Source of the DNA: Bremerella volcania
Lineage (GTDB): Bacteria > Planctomycetota > Planctomycetia > Pirellulales > Pirellulaceae
DNA: 64,000 nucleotides
Reading direction: 5' to 3'
Assembly (NCBI RefSeq): GCF_007748115.1
Contig: NZ_CP036289.1
Location: 5,456,001-5,520,000, forward strand
Made by a program: the position numbers and the translations under genes. Below the pieces are notes generated by a model that was not told where the DNA came from, did no database searches, and worked only from the letters and a program-made list of their open reading frames with translations. Positions 37,601-46,200 of this stretch are shown in pieces; positions within the stretch are counted from its first letter, which is position 1, and the number at the start of each line of letters is the position of its first letter.

Positions 37601-37982
37601 CAACGTCTATACCCAAATCGGCTTGGTGCTTCTGGTCGCCCTGGCGAGTAAAAATGCGATCCTGATTGTCGAATTCGCCGCCGAGCAGCGACGCGACGGA
37701 AAGGGGCTGTTCGATTCCGCGATCGCAGCGGCAAGCTTGCGTTTTCGGGCGATTCTGATGACAGCCTTCTCGTCGATTCTAGGCTTTTTGCCACTCTTGA
37801 TCGCATCAGGAGCTGGGGCCGCGAGCCGACAAGCGGTGGGTAATGCCGTCGTCGGAGGTATGATCGCAGCCACGATTTTCTCGCTTGGATTTGTCCCGTC
37901 CTTCTTCGTCATCTTCCGTGGGCTCGGCGAATGGCTGTGCGGTTCGAAGGATGACGACACATCGAGGCCGCCTGCTGCCTAG
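34647..37982 (+). CDS. RND efflux pump, hydrophobe/amphiphile (HAE1) family
   Basis: A 1111-residue inner-membrane trimer-forming transporter like AcrB/MexB. It shows N-terminal TM1 (MSRFFIYRPIFATVISIVIV), two large periplasmic loops (about 30-335 and 575-890), the proton-relay pair D409-D410 in TM4 (GIVVDDAIVVVENSARH), and ALASKNAILIVEFAAEQRR near TM11. Substrates are probably lipophilic drugs, detergents or metabolites. A longer-than-usual cytoplasmic insertion (about 505-560) follows TM6. No outer-membrane TolC-like gene is adjacent. Confidence 0.95.
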   Translation: MSRFFIYRPIFATVISIVIVLAGAVAQTTLPVAKFPQITPPTVQVTAFYPGANPQVIAETVASPVEQEVNGVENMLYMSSTCADDGSYTLNVTFETGTDMDMATVLVQNRVAIANPKLPEDVRRQGITTKKQSTQIVQFITLTSDNPTHDSLYLSNYATINLRDELGRIDGVGALNIFGAADYSMRIWLDPSKLEARNLTTEDVIAAIREQNVQVAAGRVGEPPTSDDTSFQMVINTRGRLEEASQFGDLILKTGGEGSGITRLRDLASVELGAKTYNYQATANGIPCAAIAVYQLPGANALDLAAAIEARMKTMAEKFPKGVKYAIPFDTTRFVEASIAEVYSTLFVAVLLVVLVIFIFLQDWRATLVPTAAIPVALIGTFAVMAGLGFSINMLTLFGVVLAIGIVVDDAIVVVENSARHIESGLSSKDAAVKAMDEITGPVIATTLVLLAVFVPTAFMGGIVGQMYRQFALTISAAVAISTINALSLSPALCGLLLRPSEETKRKGEFIPRTVIALLLAILACWLAYRLLSGMGMTSWAVAIGAPIVAALAGWFCAAFLNGMLRGFFNGFNYVFDHTTGIYKSIIGGLVRRIAVAVILFVVLLGITGYGLQSIPTGFVPLEDQGYAFANIQLPDAASLSRTDEVLREIDAIVSETPGIADWVSISGYSILSGTVGSNSGLVAIVFEPWEDRQTRELSQAGILQALQKRLSQLKKANVVVFPPPPIDGLGNASGFQMQIQDVGGAGMTTLQTVADEMVRDGNAQSGLTRVNTTFRADVPQLYADIDRTKVKSLGISLNSVFETMQAFMGSAYVNDFNRFGRTWQVRVQADQSFRVNPEDLLRLEVRNNQGEMIPLGTFTTVKRTVGPQVIQRYNLYPSAQINGEPAPGYSSGEAINLMEQMAANKFPPSISYEWTGMSYQEKLLSDSDSLTENPTFILVLSIFLVFLVLAAQYESWTSPMAVIAVVPLAALGVVIALLARGADNNVYTQIGLVLLVALASKNAILIVEFAAEQRRDGKGLFDSAIAAASLRFRAILMTAFSSILGFLPLLIASGAGAASRQAVGNAVVGGMIAATIFSLGFVPSFFVIFRGLGEWLCGSKDDDTSRPPAA

Positions 37983-38054
37983 GCGCGGCCAGTCCGTTAC
38001 AATCACCGTGCGCCGATCACAAGTTTGCAAACTCAACAGCTGTGGGGGTTCAAG

Positions 38055-38762
38055 ATGTCTGCGCACATGACATCCGCTGACATGGGAAAAGAGATTCGAT
38101 TCTCTGTTCTATTAGGTTCACTCATCATTGCGGTGGTGGTAGCACCTCTTTTGGAAGCAACTCGGCTTGGCGACCTGATTCAGCTTAGTTGTTTAACCCT
38201 GGTCTTTGTCTCTGCGGTCCTGATCAATTGGCAGCATCGAACCAAGCTCTGGATGTTTGCCTGTGCGGCAATCATTGCCCTCGCGCTTCACTGGTGGTCG
38301 TTCTTTCTTCCCAATGAAAATGTCATCATCCTTCGCTATGTCGCAGGCTTCTTCTTTCTCGGCTTTACGGCCGTTCTTCTTCTCAAATCAATCATTCGTA
38401 GCGAAGAGGTAACTCCCAACGCGATCCTCGGATCAATCTGCGTCTACCTTCTCTTAGGATTAATGTGGGCTTTGGGATATTCAGCACTGACGCTTCTTGA
38501 AGCCACTCCGTTCGCGCTTCCAACGACACCTCCAGGCGATAGCGTGAACGACCCTCCCAGCCTGGCCACCTTGCTTTACTTCAGCTTCGTTACCATGTCG
38601 ACCCTCGGCTATGGAGATATTACTCCACAAACCGACCTGGCAAGGACCCTGACATGGACGCAGTCAGTCACTGGCCAGTTTTATCTTGCGGTATTGGTTG
38701 CTCGCCTCGTCAGTGCGATGCCCAGGCAGGAGCGGTCAGAGAGAACCAAAGTCGTAGAGTAA
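38055..38762 (+). CDS. Potassium-channel-like membrane protein (TLGYGD filter)
   Basis: A 235-residue protein with several hydrophobic segments (about 20-40, 45-58, 63-83, 87-108, 120-145) followed by a pore region (TLLYFSFVTMSTLGYGDITP) and a last helix. The GYGD selectivity motif makes it an ion channel of the Ion_trans_2 class. ATG 38055 (GGGGGTT upstream) is favoured over a TTG at 38025; later ATGs at 38067 and 38082 are possible. Its 3' end overlaps the convergent methyltransferase gene by 27 bases. Confidence 0.88.
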   Translation: MSAHMTSADMGKEIRFSVLLGSLIIAVVVAPLLEATRLGDLIQLSCLTLVFVSAVLINWQHRTKLWMFACAAIIALALHWWSFFLPNENVIILRYVAGFFFLGFTAVLLLKSIIRSEEVTPNAILGSICVYLLLGLMWALGYSALTLLEATPFALPTTPPGDSVNDPPSLATLLYFSFVTMSTLGYGDITPQTDLARTLTWTQSVTGQFYLAVLVARLVSAMPRQERSERTKVVE

Positions 38763-39563
38763 GAGCTGCCCCATTCTTCGAAACATTGGTAACCCTCGAC
38801 TCAATCGAAACGCCGTTCGCGACCAGAATCCGGCCCGTTGTACGAACTCGGAAATTCCATCGGTGTTCTCCACTTTCAATCTCATGGACGGCACGGCGAC
38901 TTCCAGTTGCCGGGGATCATCAACGGCCCAATGCAGTTTCTCTTGGGTTTGTCGCATGATTGGCAGTTGGTTCAACCACATCACGCCCCAGCGATTGTAG
39001 GCGTCGAACGCAATCTGCCCGGAATTGAAGTGCGATACTACACAGGAAAGAAACTGGATTGCTGTTTCTTCGGAAAAGTAAGGAAGAACCCCTTCGGCTA
39101 CAACGATGGTAGGCACATCAGAAGATATCGCTTGCAGCCAGTCGTCTTCCAGGATGTTGGCGCCTAGCAAGCGGCATCCTGGTCGCTCTTCGTAGGTCTT
39201 TTCGCGAAGCGCAATGACTTCGGGATAGTCGACTTCCCACCAAGTCACTTCCTTGGCCGAATTCAGCCGCAAGTGGCGGCTATCGAGTCCACATCCAATG
39301 TGCACAACATTCGCATGCTTGTTTTCTTTGAGGAACTCCTCGGTCCACCAATCAAGAGCTTTCGCTCGAATGGCAAGTGCAACAATCGCATCGCGCGAAA
39401 GCTTGAAACGTGAAAAGTCATAGTCGATCTGCTCAGCCACTTTGGCCGCATAGTGATCCTTCAGAATGGAATCGTGGCACTTACTTTCCAACGCCTTGGC
39501 ATGAAGCGTAATTAAGAGTGTCTTTTGCAGATTCGTCAGCGAGATCGGATGCTTGGGATTCAC
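38736..39563 (-). CDS. LCM-family (leucine carboxyl methyltransferase-like) SAM methyltransferase
   Basis: 275 residues. N-terminal helices end in YDFSRFKLSRDAIVALAIRAK, then VVHIGCGLDSRHLRL is the SAM motif, WWEVDYPEVIALRE the acidic loop, and VAEGVLPYFSE the family's signature. Bacterial members methylate small molecules, often in polyketide-like pathways; no such pathway is near, so the substrate is open. The GTG at 39563 is the only canonical start; the open frame begins at TAA 39618-39620. Confidence 0.85.
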   Translation of the reverse strand: MNPKHPISLTNLQKTLLITLHAKALESKCHDSILKDHYAAKVAEQIDYDFSRFKLSRDAIVALAIRAKALDWWTEEFLKENKHANVVHIGCGLDSRHLRLNSAKEVTWWEVDYPEVIALREKTYEERPGCRLLGANILEDDWLQAISSDVPTIVVAEGVLPYFSEETAIQFLSCVVSHFNSGQIAFDAYNRWGVMWLNQLPIMRQTQEKLHWAVDDPRQLEVAVPSMRLKVENTDGISEFVQRAGFWSRTAFRLSRGLPMFRRMGQLLLYDFGSL

Positions 39564-39685
39564 GAAGAACCAGTTGGGAAACAGTTTGGTTTCGAGTACG
39601 ATTGTTCCTATCCTACCTTAGCGTATTTGCTTACGCTGGCGACCCATACCTCGCCTGAAATCACCCCTAGTCTTAAAGGTCTATC

Positions 39686-41134
39686 ATGAATTTGATCACC
39701 AGGACGCTACTTTTATGCTGCGCCGTTCCTTTTAGTTTTTTGCTAACAGCGGAAACAAACGCCGCTGAGAAGTCGCGACCGAACATCCTCTTTCTGTTCA
39801 CCGACGACCAGGCTCCATGGGCACTGCAGGCGTCAGGACAATCACACGCCGTTACCCCCAACATGGATTCACTGGTCAAGCAGGGAGCCTATCTGACCAA
39901 TTCGTTCACGGTGACGCCTGTGTGCAGTCCATCGCGTGCCTCGTTGATCTCAGGACGGTACGGCTCGGAATTGGGAATCACCGATTGGATTCACCCCCAA
40001 CGCGAACCGAAACTCGGCCTACCCACCGATACCACAACCTGGGTCCAGCTGTTGCAGAAGGCAGGCTATCACACGGGACTCGTTGGCAAGTGGCACTTGG
40101 GAACGCCTGATTCCATGCATCCCACCAAGTTTGGCTATGACTACTTCATGGGATTCCGCACTGGAGGCGCACCGACCAACAACCCGACGCTGGAAAAGAA
40201 CGGCAAGAACCAAAAGATGGAAGGGCTGACTACCGACATCCTGACCGATCACGCCCTCGAATTTCTAACTAGTGCGCCGGCCGACAAGCCGTTCTGCCTG
40301 TCGCTGCACTACCGTGCACCCCATACGCGGTGGCTTCCGGTAGCCGACGAAGACTGGGCACCGTTTGCCGATCTGGATCCCACGATCCCTAATCCTGATT
40401 ATCCGAATCTGGATGTTTCTCGTGTGAAACAAATGACGCGTGAATACCTGGCAAGTGTTGCCGGCGTCGATCGCAATGTGGGTCGCATCTTAAAACTCCT
40501 CAAAGACAAGAACCTTGATGAGAACACCGTCGTGATTTTTTCGAGCGATCATGGCTACAACATGGGGCACAATGGAATCTGGCACAAAGGGAACGGGCAC
40601 TGGGTGCTGACCAAGAACCCGCCGGCAACCAAGAACATTCCCAACGGTCAACGTCCCAATATGTACGACAATTCAATCCGTGTTCCCACCATCATTCGTT
40701 GGCCCGGTACCGTGAAGCCGGGCATTAAGATTGAACACACCGTTTCCAATCTTGATTGGTTTCCGACGCTGCTGGAGATGGCCGGAGTCGAACTTCCATC
40801 CGATTTAAAAATCCACGGCACGAGTATCGTCCCAATTTTGCAAGGAAAGGATGTCGAATGGGACAACGACTTCTATGCGGAGTACAGCACCAAACATCAG
40901 TCTCACACCCACATGCGTATGATTCGTACGCCTGAATGGAAGCTGATTCGCGATTTTCTGAACGAAGGCCGCGATGAGCTTTACCACCTGACCGATGATC
41001 CTGCCGAGTCGAATAACCTGATTGCTTCCGATTCCCCCGAGTTGAAGGCGATCATCAAAGAACTGGACGCCAAGATTCTGCGGCAAATGAAGTCGATCAA
41101 TGACCCTGTCTTAGCTTCGGCTGCTTCCAGATAA
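39686..41134 (+). CDS. Exported sulfatase 1 (formylglycine type S1)
   Basis: 482 residues with a signal peptide (about 1-26, cleaved after NAA). FTDDQAPW supplies the first metal aspartates, and C80-S-P-S-R with LISGRY is the sequence converted to formylglycine by the anaerobic or FGE-type maturase. HTGLVGKWHLG and FSSDHGYNMGHNG supply further metal and substrate residues; the C-terminus holds the family's small sheet. Planctomycetes keep many such sulfatases for algal or other sulfated polysaccharides. The substrate is not deducible. A terminator follows. Confidence 0.95.
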   Translation: MNLITRTLLLCCAVPFSFLLTAETNAAEKSRPNILFLFTDDQAPWALQASGQSHAVTPNMDSLVKQGAYLTNSFTVTPVCSPSRASLISGRYGSELGITDWIHPQREPKLGLPTDTTTWVQLLQKAGYHTGLVGKWHLGTPDSMHPTKFGYDYFMGFRTGGAPTNNPTLEKNGKNQKMEGLTTDILTDHALEFLTSAPADKPFCLSLHYRAPHTRWLPVADEDWAPFADLDPTIPNPDYPNLDVSRVKQMTREYLASVAGVDRNVGRILKLLKDKNLDENTVVIFSSDHGYNMGHNGIWHKGNGHWVLTKNPPATKNIPNGQRPNMYDNSIRVPTIIRWPGTVKPGIKIEHTVSNLDWFPTLLEMAGVELPSDLKIHGTSIVPILQGKDVEWDNDFYAEYSTKHQSHTHMRMIRTPEWKLIRDFLNEGRDELYHLTDDPAESNNLIASDSPELKAIIKELDAKILRQMKSINDPVLASAASR

Positions 41135-41163
41135 GTTGCTATTGACTGTCAGCTCGGCTCACG

Positions 41164-41198
41164 AAAAAAGGCGACCTGTGGAGGTCGCCTTTTCTTTT
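41164..41198. terminator. Bidirectional intrinsic terminator
   Basis: GGCGACCT (41170-41177) and AGGTCGCC (41182-41189) form a perfect 8-bp stem with a GTGG loop, flanked by AAAAAA on the left and TTTTCTTTT on the right. It ends sulfatase 1 on the plus strand and the Ser-Arg-Pro repeat protein on the minus strand. Confidence 0.88.
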
Positions 41199-41220
41199 CG
41201 TCTCGCATGTTTTACTAAGG

Positions 41221-42873
41221 CTATTGAGCTGGCTGACTCTTGTCCTGTTCCGGCTCTGGAAGGCGCACCATCAACCACGTCTGGGTCTCTTGTTCGCCGA
41301 AGTGAACTAAAGCCGTTGCTTCATCCTTCGTCAAATTGTAGATCCCGGTCTCCATGACGATGTCCTGATTCTTGCCATCGGCAAACTGCCAGGCAGCTCG
41401 CTGCGTCTTTTGATCGACCATCCCCTGAAGGGGCCGATCTTCTCCGGTGATATCGTTATAGAAGGTACCCGCTATGATACCTTCCTTGCTGACAGCCAAC
41501 TGAACCATCATCCCGGAATCGGTTGCCGATTCTTCGGCGATCGCGAAGACCCCTAGCGGCATCCATTCAACCTTCTGTTCGTCCACATTTTCCGGAACGC
41601 TTTCGGCAATATTGACCGCCTGATTGTAGTACTGATCGGCCGAGGCGTATTGCTGATCGTTCACGTAAACGTAGTTATCACGATAGACGACGGTGGTGCC
41701 GTAGTCATACGTGTAGGGCTGAGGCCAGGCAGCCCATGTAAACCAAGTGCCAAATGCGACCCAGGTCGCAGGTCGCCAGCACCAACCATTGGGGTATCGA
41801 TTCCAAGAGTTATGCCAGTGCCAACCATGGCCATAGTGATTATGTCCATCCCACCAATCCCGATTGAACGGACGACGATCGTTGTCAATGTTCGTCCACT
41901 TGTTGCGGATGTTGTTGATGTTGTTCTCGCGGTTACCGATCTTGTTTCCAATATTTACATTGATATCGTTGCGGTCCCCACTACCAATATTGACACCATC
42001 CCCGCTGCCAGGACGATTCGGGAAACGATCGCCGTCACCGGTGCCTGGACGGTTGGGGAAGCGGTCGCCATCCCCTGTGCCGGGTCGATTCGGGAAACGA
42101 TCTCCATCACCGGTGCCTGGGCGATTCGGGAATTCACCGTCACCGCCAGGCTTTCCTGGCAAATCAAGGAAGTCCTTCAAATCGTTATTGGTAGGACGCG
42201 AGAAACCGGAGTCGCCTCCACCGGGACGTGTGAAGTTGGGACGATTGCCGGTACTCGGGCGATCGATGCTGGGACGATTGCCATCGCCGCTTCCTGGACG
42301 AGTAATTCCTGGACGGGCACTGTCGCCGCTGCCGGGGCGCGTGATTCCCGGGCGGTCTCCAAGATCGCCACTTCCAGGTCGCGTAATACCTGGACGGTTA
42401 CCGCTATCTCCGCTACCGGGGCGTGTGATGCCAGGGCGACTATTGCTGGAACCACTTCCCGGCGTGGTGATGCTGGGGCGCGATACATCGGGACGTGTGG
42501 TCCCCCCGGTGCTTGGCCGAGAGAAGCTGGGCGTACTTCCGGTGGATGGACGGCTAATCGCAGGCCGGCTTGACGTCGGTCGATTCATCGAAGGAGCGCT
42601 AATCGATGGGCGGCTCGTCGAAGGGGATGGTGACGGGCGACTGATCGAAGGTCGGCTTACGGAAGGGGATGGACGGCTCACCGAAGGTCGGCTCATCGAA
42701 GGAGTATGGCTGCCACCACTGGGCCGTGATATCGAGCGTCCCCCTCCACCACCGCCACTAAATGATCTTCCGCCTCCTCCACCGCCGCCACGACCACCGC
42801 GAGCGTAGGCGTCACCAACGACTAGCGAACCGATCATGGCCGCGACAACCAATGTCGTTACATTCATTTTCAT
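41221..42873 (-). CDS. Exported low-complexity protein with Ser-Arg-Pro and Gly-Asp repeats
   Basis: 550 residues. A signal peptide (about 1-25, MKMNVTTLVVAAMIGSLVVG) leads to a glycine run (26-45), then SRPS-type repeats (about 46-135), then tandem RPGITRPGSGD units (146-199), then four NRPG[T/S]GDGD units (247-292), then a Trp/Tyr/His-rich stretch (NHYGHGWHWHNSWNRYPNGW) and a more regular domain (about 400-540, DQKVEWMPLGVFAIAEES..., MVDQKTQRAAWQFADG). The Arg/Pro/Ser part is probably extended and disordered. The conserved C-terminal domain occurs in other planctomycete proteins; function unknown. AAGGA precedes the ATG. Confidence 0.85.
   Translation of the reverse strand: MKMNVTTLVVAAMIGSLVVGDAYARGGRGGGGGGGRSFSGGGGGGRSISRPSGGSHTPSMSRPSVSRPSPSVSRPSISRPSPSPSTSRPSISAPSMNRPTSSRPAISRPSTGSTPSFSRPSTGGTTRPDVSRPSITTPGSGSSNSRPGITRPGSGDSGNRPGITRPGSGDLGDRPGITRPGSGDSARPGITRPGSGDGNRPSIDRPSTGNRPNFTRPGGGDSGFSRPTNNDLKDFLDLPGKPGGDGEFPNRPGTGDGDRFPNRPGTGDGDRFPNRPGTGDGDRFPNRPGSGDGVNIGSGDRNDINVNIGNKIGNRENNINNIRNKWTNIDNDRRPFNRDWWDGHNHYGHGWHWHNSWNRYPNGWCWRPATWVAFGTWFTWAAWPQPYTYDYGTTVVYRDNYVYVNDQQYASADQYYNQAVNIAESVPENVDEQKVEWMPLGVFAIAEESATDSGMMVQLAVSKEGIIAGTFYNDITGEDRPLQGMVDQKTQRAAWQFADGKNQDIVMETGIYNLTKDEATALVHFGEQETQTWLMVRLPEPEQDKSQPAQ
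41998..42135. repeat. Four tandem 36-bp coding repeats (FPNRPGxGDGDR unit)
   Basis: The DNA here repeats a 36-base unit that encodes RFPNRPGTGDGD on the minus strand. Copies differ mainly at third positions (for example GATCGCCGTCA, GGTCGCCATCC, GATCTCCATCA on the plus strand), so the repeat is kept at protein level while the DNA drifts. Confidence 0.8.
42275..42438. repeat. Tandem 39-42-bp coding repeats (RPGITRPGSGD unit)
   Basis: Four copies of RPGITRPGSGD with 2-3-residue linkers (SGN, LGD, SA, GN) are encoded on the minus strand, flanked by degenerate copies (RPSIDRPSTGN, RPNFTRPGGGD). The repeat length changes by whole codons, consistent with in-frame slippage or unequal crossing over. 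Confidence 0.75.
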
Positions 42874-42914
42874 GGGACTATCCTTGCGCGTTGAGTTATG
42901 CGATTTGATTCGAA

Positions 42915-43925
42915 TTATTCCGCTGCTCGAACGATCGTGAACGTGTCGATACTGGGCAGTAGTTCTCCATCGACTTGACGTCCGATTGATTTGAATTCGA
43001 TGGTGTTTTCATCCAAGAGATCGTAGATATTGGTGGACGATCCACGGCGGCCATCCGGCAGCACGTTCAGTGCCTGAACAGTCCAGCGGTTGCCGGAATT
43101 CGACCAGCGACCGACACCAAACCCACCGTCGGAATCGAAAGTCCAAGAACGAATTGCTCCGGCACTCGGATCCCAGCCAACGACCTGCGTCCCTTCAAAG
43201 TCGACCTGATCCTGAACGAAAACACGGAACGAACGGACGATGAAGTTATTATTCTTTGTCCAGCGTCCGGTGGTTTCGACGGTCACGCCCTCTTGCGCAT
43301 CGTCGACCCAGGTACCAATCATCCACTGAAGAGCCTGAAGCTGCTCGTAGTGCGTTGGAGCTGCTTCCGGTACTGCATCTTCTTTGACGGTATCAATCCG
43401 CCATCCCTCGGCGGTCTTCACGTGGATGGCTTCGTACATTGTCTCGCTTGGTTCTTCCCCCTCGAGAATCACCCTGGCGATCCCCGTTTCGGATGCCACA
43501 TGAGGAGAAAGCATTTTGATCTGCGTTTGCACCAGCTCTAGTTTCGCCCCTGCTTTGTCCTTGAAATAAGCGGCGAAATCATCTTCCAGCGCCTTGCGTC
43601 CCTTCAGGACGTCCCCCGCCGGCGTGACGAATTCGCCGTTTTCGGTCCAATGCTCTGCTAAGGCTTTCGCATCTCCCTTGTTGAAGGTCGCGGCATAGGA
43701 ATCGACCGCTGCCAAGATCGCTGCTTCATCCTCGGTCAGTACCAATTCAATCTCAACGATTGCATCCCCCACGTCGGGCATATCTTCATCGGAAGCCGGC
43801 GAAGCGTTTGCCTCTGCCTCCTTCACTTTCTCCGCATCCGCAGGGGCGGCAGGATTGGCATCTTGAGACCAACTTGACCCGCAAAGCAGCAGAGCCACCG
43901 TAAGACCCGTAAATATTCGTTTCAT
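42915..43925 (-). CDS. Exported protein with SnoaL/SgcJ-type NTF2-like domain
   Basis: 336 residues with a signal peptide (MKRIFTGLTVALLLCGSSWS, cleaved after about 21) and an acidic Ala/Glu linker (22-55). Residues about 62-180 (DEAAILAAVDSYAATFNKGDAKALAEHW... to EGWRIDTVKED) are a SgcJ/EcaC-like NTF2 fold. Residues about 190-335 (LQWMIGTWVDDAQ... GGFGVGRWSNSGNRW) form a second, lipocalin-like beta domain. No catalytic residues can be assigned. ATG 43925 is preferred over one 15 bases upstream. It is 41 bases ahead of the repeat protein and probably cotranscribed with it. Confidence 0.85.
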   Translation of the reverse strand: MKRIFTGLTVALLLCGSSWSQDANPAAPADAEKVKEAEANASPASDEDMPDVGDAIVEIELVLTEDEAAILAAVDSYAATFNKGDAKALAEHWTENGEFVTPAGDVLKGRKALEDDFAAYFKDKAGAKLELVQTQIKMLSPHVASETGIARVILEGEEPSETMYEAIHVKTAEGWRIDTVKEDAVPEAAPTHYEQLQALQWMIGTWVDDAQEGVTVETTGRWTKNNNFIVRSFRVFVQDQVDFEGTQVVGWDPSAGAIRSWTFDSDGGFGVGRWSNSGNRWTVQALNVLPDGRRGSSTNIYDLLDENTIEFKSIGRQVDGELLPSIDTFTIVRAAE

Positions 43926-44204
43926 GATGTACCTAGCCAATGCAAAGAGAGAACAATGCTGTCAAAATCACGGCAAAGAGATGTTGAAGTGACTTGGAAC
44001 AGCCAATTCCATGTACTCATCCATCAACATAACGGTCCCATCACCGGAAAGCCACAAATCTCAGACTATTCACCAAGTTTTCACCCCATCAACAGCGGAT
44101 GATGGACGGCAACTTCGACGGCTACGGACATCGTGCGACTACAATCTCAAGCAAAGGGCAGTTTTTGGCGTCAGATTCGTTTTGGGGGGCTGAAAGAATT
44201 TGCT

Positions 44205-44756
44205 ATGGAAACGATGTCGCCTGCCAATTCGGAAGCTTCGGGGATTTCCCCCGAATTTGCTCAACACCTGATCGCCAGTCAGAGTGCTTTGTATGCGTTT
44301 ATTGCTTCCCTAATGGGTGGCGTTTCCGAGGCTAATGACGTGCTTCAAGAAACCAATCTAAAGCTCTGCAACAAGGCAAGCGAATACGATCCAGCGCAGC
44401 CCTTCCTCCGCTGGGCATACGTCTTTGCCCGATTCGAGGTGATGGCCTGGCGCAAGAAACAATCTCGTTCCCGCATCGTCTTGGATGATGAACTGGTCGC
44501 CTTGATCGCTTCGGATTGGGAGGGCACATCGGCCGACTCGACTCAGCAGATTTCCGCCCTCGAAGGATGCCTCGATAAATTGCCCCCACAACAACGAGAC
44601 CTCCTCGACGCAAGATATGGCCGCGGCGAAGCGGTTCAAGACATCGCGGCCCGACAGTGCCGTACCGAAAATGCAATGTCGGCACTATTTTATCGCGTCC
44701 GTAAGTCCCTTGCGGACTGCATTGAATTGGCCCTTCGCCGGGAGACCTACGAATGA
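44205..44756 (+). CDS. ECF-type RNA polymerase sigma factor (Rhodopirellula/Verrucomicrobium family)
   Basis: A 183-residue sigma factor. Region 2 is seen in ALYAFIASLMGGVSEANDVLQETNLKL and YDPAQPFLRWAYVFARFEVM; region 4 in LPPQQRDLLDARYGRGEAVQDIAARQ, an HTH for the -35 element. It is a size and layout typical of planctomycete ECF families encoded next to membrane FecR-like partners. ATG 44205 is preferred; an upstream GTG at 44133 adds unrelated residues. Its stop overlaps the partner gene as ATGA (44753-44756), implying balanced production. Confidence 0.93.
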   Translation: METMSPANSEASGISPEFAQHLIASQSALYAFIASLMGGVSEANDVLQETNLKLCNKASEYDPAQPFLRWAYVFARFEVMAWRKKQSRSRIVLDDELVALIASDWEGTSADSTQQISALEGCLDKLPPQQRDLLDARYGRGEAVQDIAARQCRTENAMSALFYRVRKSLADCIELALRRETYE

Positions 44757-46090
44757 GCGATAAAAGCCGGTTCGTCACGCTCTGTAACGCCGTGCTTGAA
44801 GGGCAGGCAACCGAGTCCGACGTGGCGGAGTTTCAGCAAGTCCTCCGAGACGATGCCGAATCTCGTCACGCCTATCGTGAGCAAATGAAGATTCATGCCT
44901 ACCTGACCTGGCAACATGGCCGCGCCGCGGTCGATGAATCGCTGGTGATTTCCACGAAACCAGATTTACCTGAGAACGATTGGAACTGGAACGTACCAGC
45001 AGTGGGTTTGGCCCTCTCCATTCTCATCCTGGCAATAGGTCTGACCGGGTGGTGGCTATCCTCACCTCGCGGAGTTCCATTAGTTGTGATCTCGGCAACC
45101 GACATGGACTTGGCCAAGGGAAGTCGCGTCTTCCGAAAGCAGATCGATATCCCCCAGGGCTCCTTAAAGTTTCGTCTCGACTCCGGGGCGGAAGTCGAGG
45201 CGATTGGCCCCGTCCGGTGCGAGCTTGTCAGTGACATGCTTTTGCGAGTCACTCTCGGCAGCGTGACCGTCGATGTAGGCGATGACGCGGCTGGATTTCA
45301 AGTCGAAACTGCCGAGGCTCAAATCATCGACCTGGGCACACGATTCGGCGTTTCCGTTCATGACTCAGGTGAGACAGATGTGGTGGTCTTTGAAGGGGCC
45401 GTCGATGTTCACTCGCCTCCCGGCAGATCGCAGCCATCCAACACGATTGCAAACCTCAAAGAAGGGGAAGCGATTCGCGTTGACAAGGGAAGGGGTTCCC
45501 AACGATTGACGAGCGTTGTCGTACGCGGCGATCGCAATGAAGTACTCGCCGGCAGCAAAGATCCTGTGCCCGTGATCTTCGACATCACGGATAACGGAAA
45601 ACACAAAGGCAAACATCGCTGCTATAGCGTGCGAGTCGGTGGATTAGGGCCACCGACCAGGAGCTATGTGGGACTTGGTCTTCCGAAATGGCGGCCAATG
45701 AAGGGGCAGCGTTTCCCCGAAGCGATGCGTGGTGCCGATGTCGTAGTGATGTATTCCCAAGATCGATATCATCCCGAACTCGAGTACTACGTGAACCTTT
45801 CCGTACCCAGTCGCTTGTTCGTTTGGCACGATTCACGACTAGAACCGCCTGATTGGCTGACCCAAGATTTTCAGAAGACGAATATGAAGTTGCGTAGCGG
45901 TCCTTGGGCGCCGTCGAACGACATCATTTCCAGTATCGAGGTGCCGGAGGGGGAAGATATCTACGTCGAGTACGAAGTCTGGCAACGCGATGTCCCCGCA
46001 GGCACCGTCACCCTGGGCGGCAATCACAATACAACAAACAGTTTGCGGTATGCCATGTATGGCATCGCCGCTAAAGCATTGGAAGAGTAA
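44753..46090 (+). CDS. Membrane FecR-like regulator paired with the sigma factor
   Basis: 445 residues. The N-terminal cytoplasmic part (about 1-75; LCNAVLEGQATESDVAEFQQVL, SRHAYREQMKIHAYL) should hold the sigma factor, as in anti-sigma factors. One TM helix follows (about 82-103, VGLALSILILAIGLTGWWL). The periplasmic part has a FecR domain (about 130-240; GSRVFRKQIDIPQGSLKF, GTRFGVSVHDSGETDVVVFEGAVDV) and a C-terminal beta-rich domain of unknown type (about 270-440). It should sense a periplasmic signal and release the sigma factor. Sulfatase 2 follows after 110 bases. Confidence 0.88.
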   Translation: MSDKSRFVTLCNAVLEGQATESDVAEFQQVLRDDAESRHAYREQMKIHAYLTWQHGRAAVDESLVISTKPDLPENDWNWNVPAVGLALSILILAIGLTGWWLSSPRGVPLVVISATDMDLAKGSRVFRKQIDIPQGSLKFRLDSGAEVEAIGPVRCELVSDMLLRVTLGSVTVDVGDDAAGFQVETAEAQIIDLGTRFGVSVHDSGETDVVVFEGAVDVHSPPGRSQPSNTIANLKEGEAIRVDKGRGSQRLTSVVVRGDRNEVLAGSKDPVPVIFDITDNGKHKGKHRCYSVRVGGLGPPTRSYVGLGLPKWRPMKGQRFPEAMRGADVVVMYSQDRYHPELEYYVNLSVPSRLFVWHDSRLEPPDWLTQDFQKTNMKLRSGPWAPSNDIISSIEVPEGEDIYVEYEVWQRDVPAGTVTLGGNHNTTNSLRYAMYGIAAKALEE

Positions 46091-46200
46091 TCTTCCTTGA
46101 GGGCCTCGTCAGATTATTGAACTGTTGGCTTAAGATAGATCAAGCGTGACGCCCTCTTTCCCCGTTTCTCCCTGGTCGTTTGGCAATAAGAATCCCCTTT

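Noticed and set aside
41998-42438. Regularly spaced repeats, first thought of as a CRISPR array
   Set aside because: The units are directly adjacent with no unique spacers, keep reading frame and change mostly at third positions, so they are coding tandem repeats.
41650-42808. Two plus-strand frames of about 310 codons over the repeat protein
   Set aside because: They are mirror images of the Arg/Pro/Gly/Ser repeats; the minus-strand frame has a signal peptide, a Shine-Dalgarno and a non-repetitive domain.
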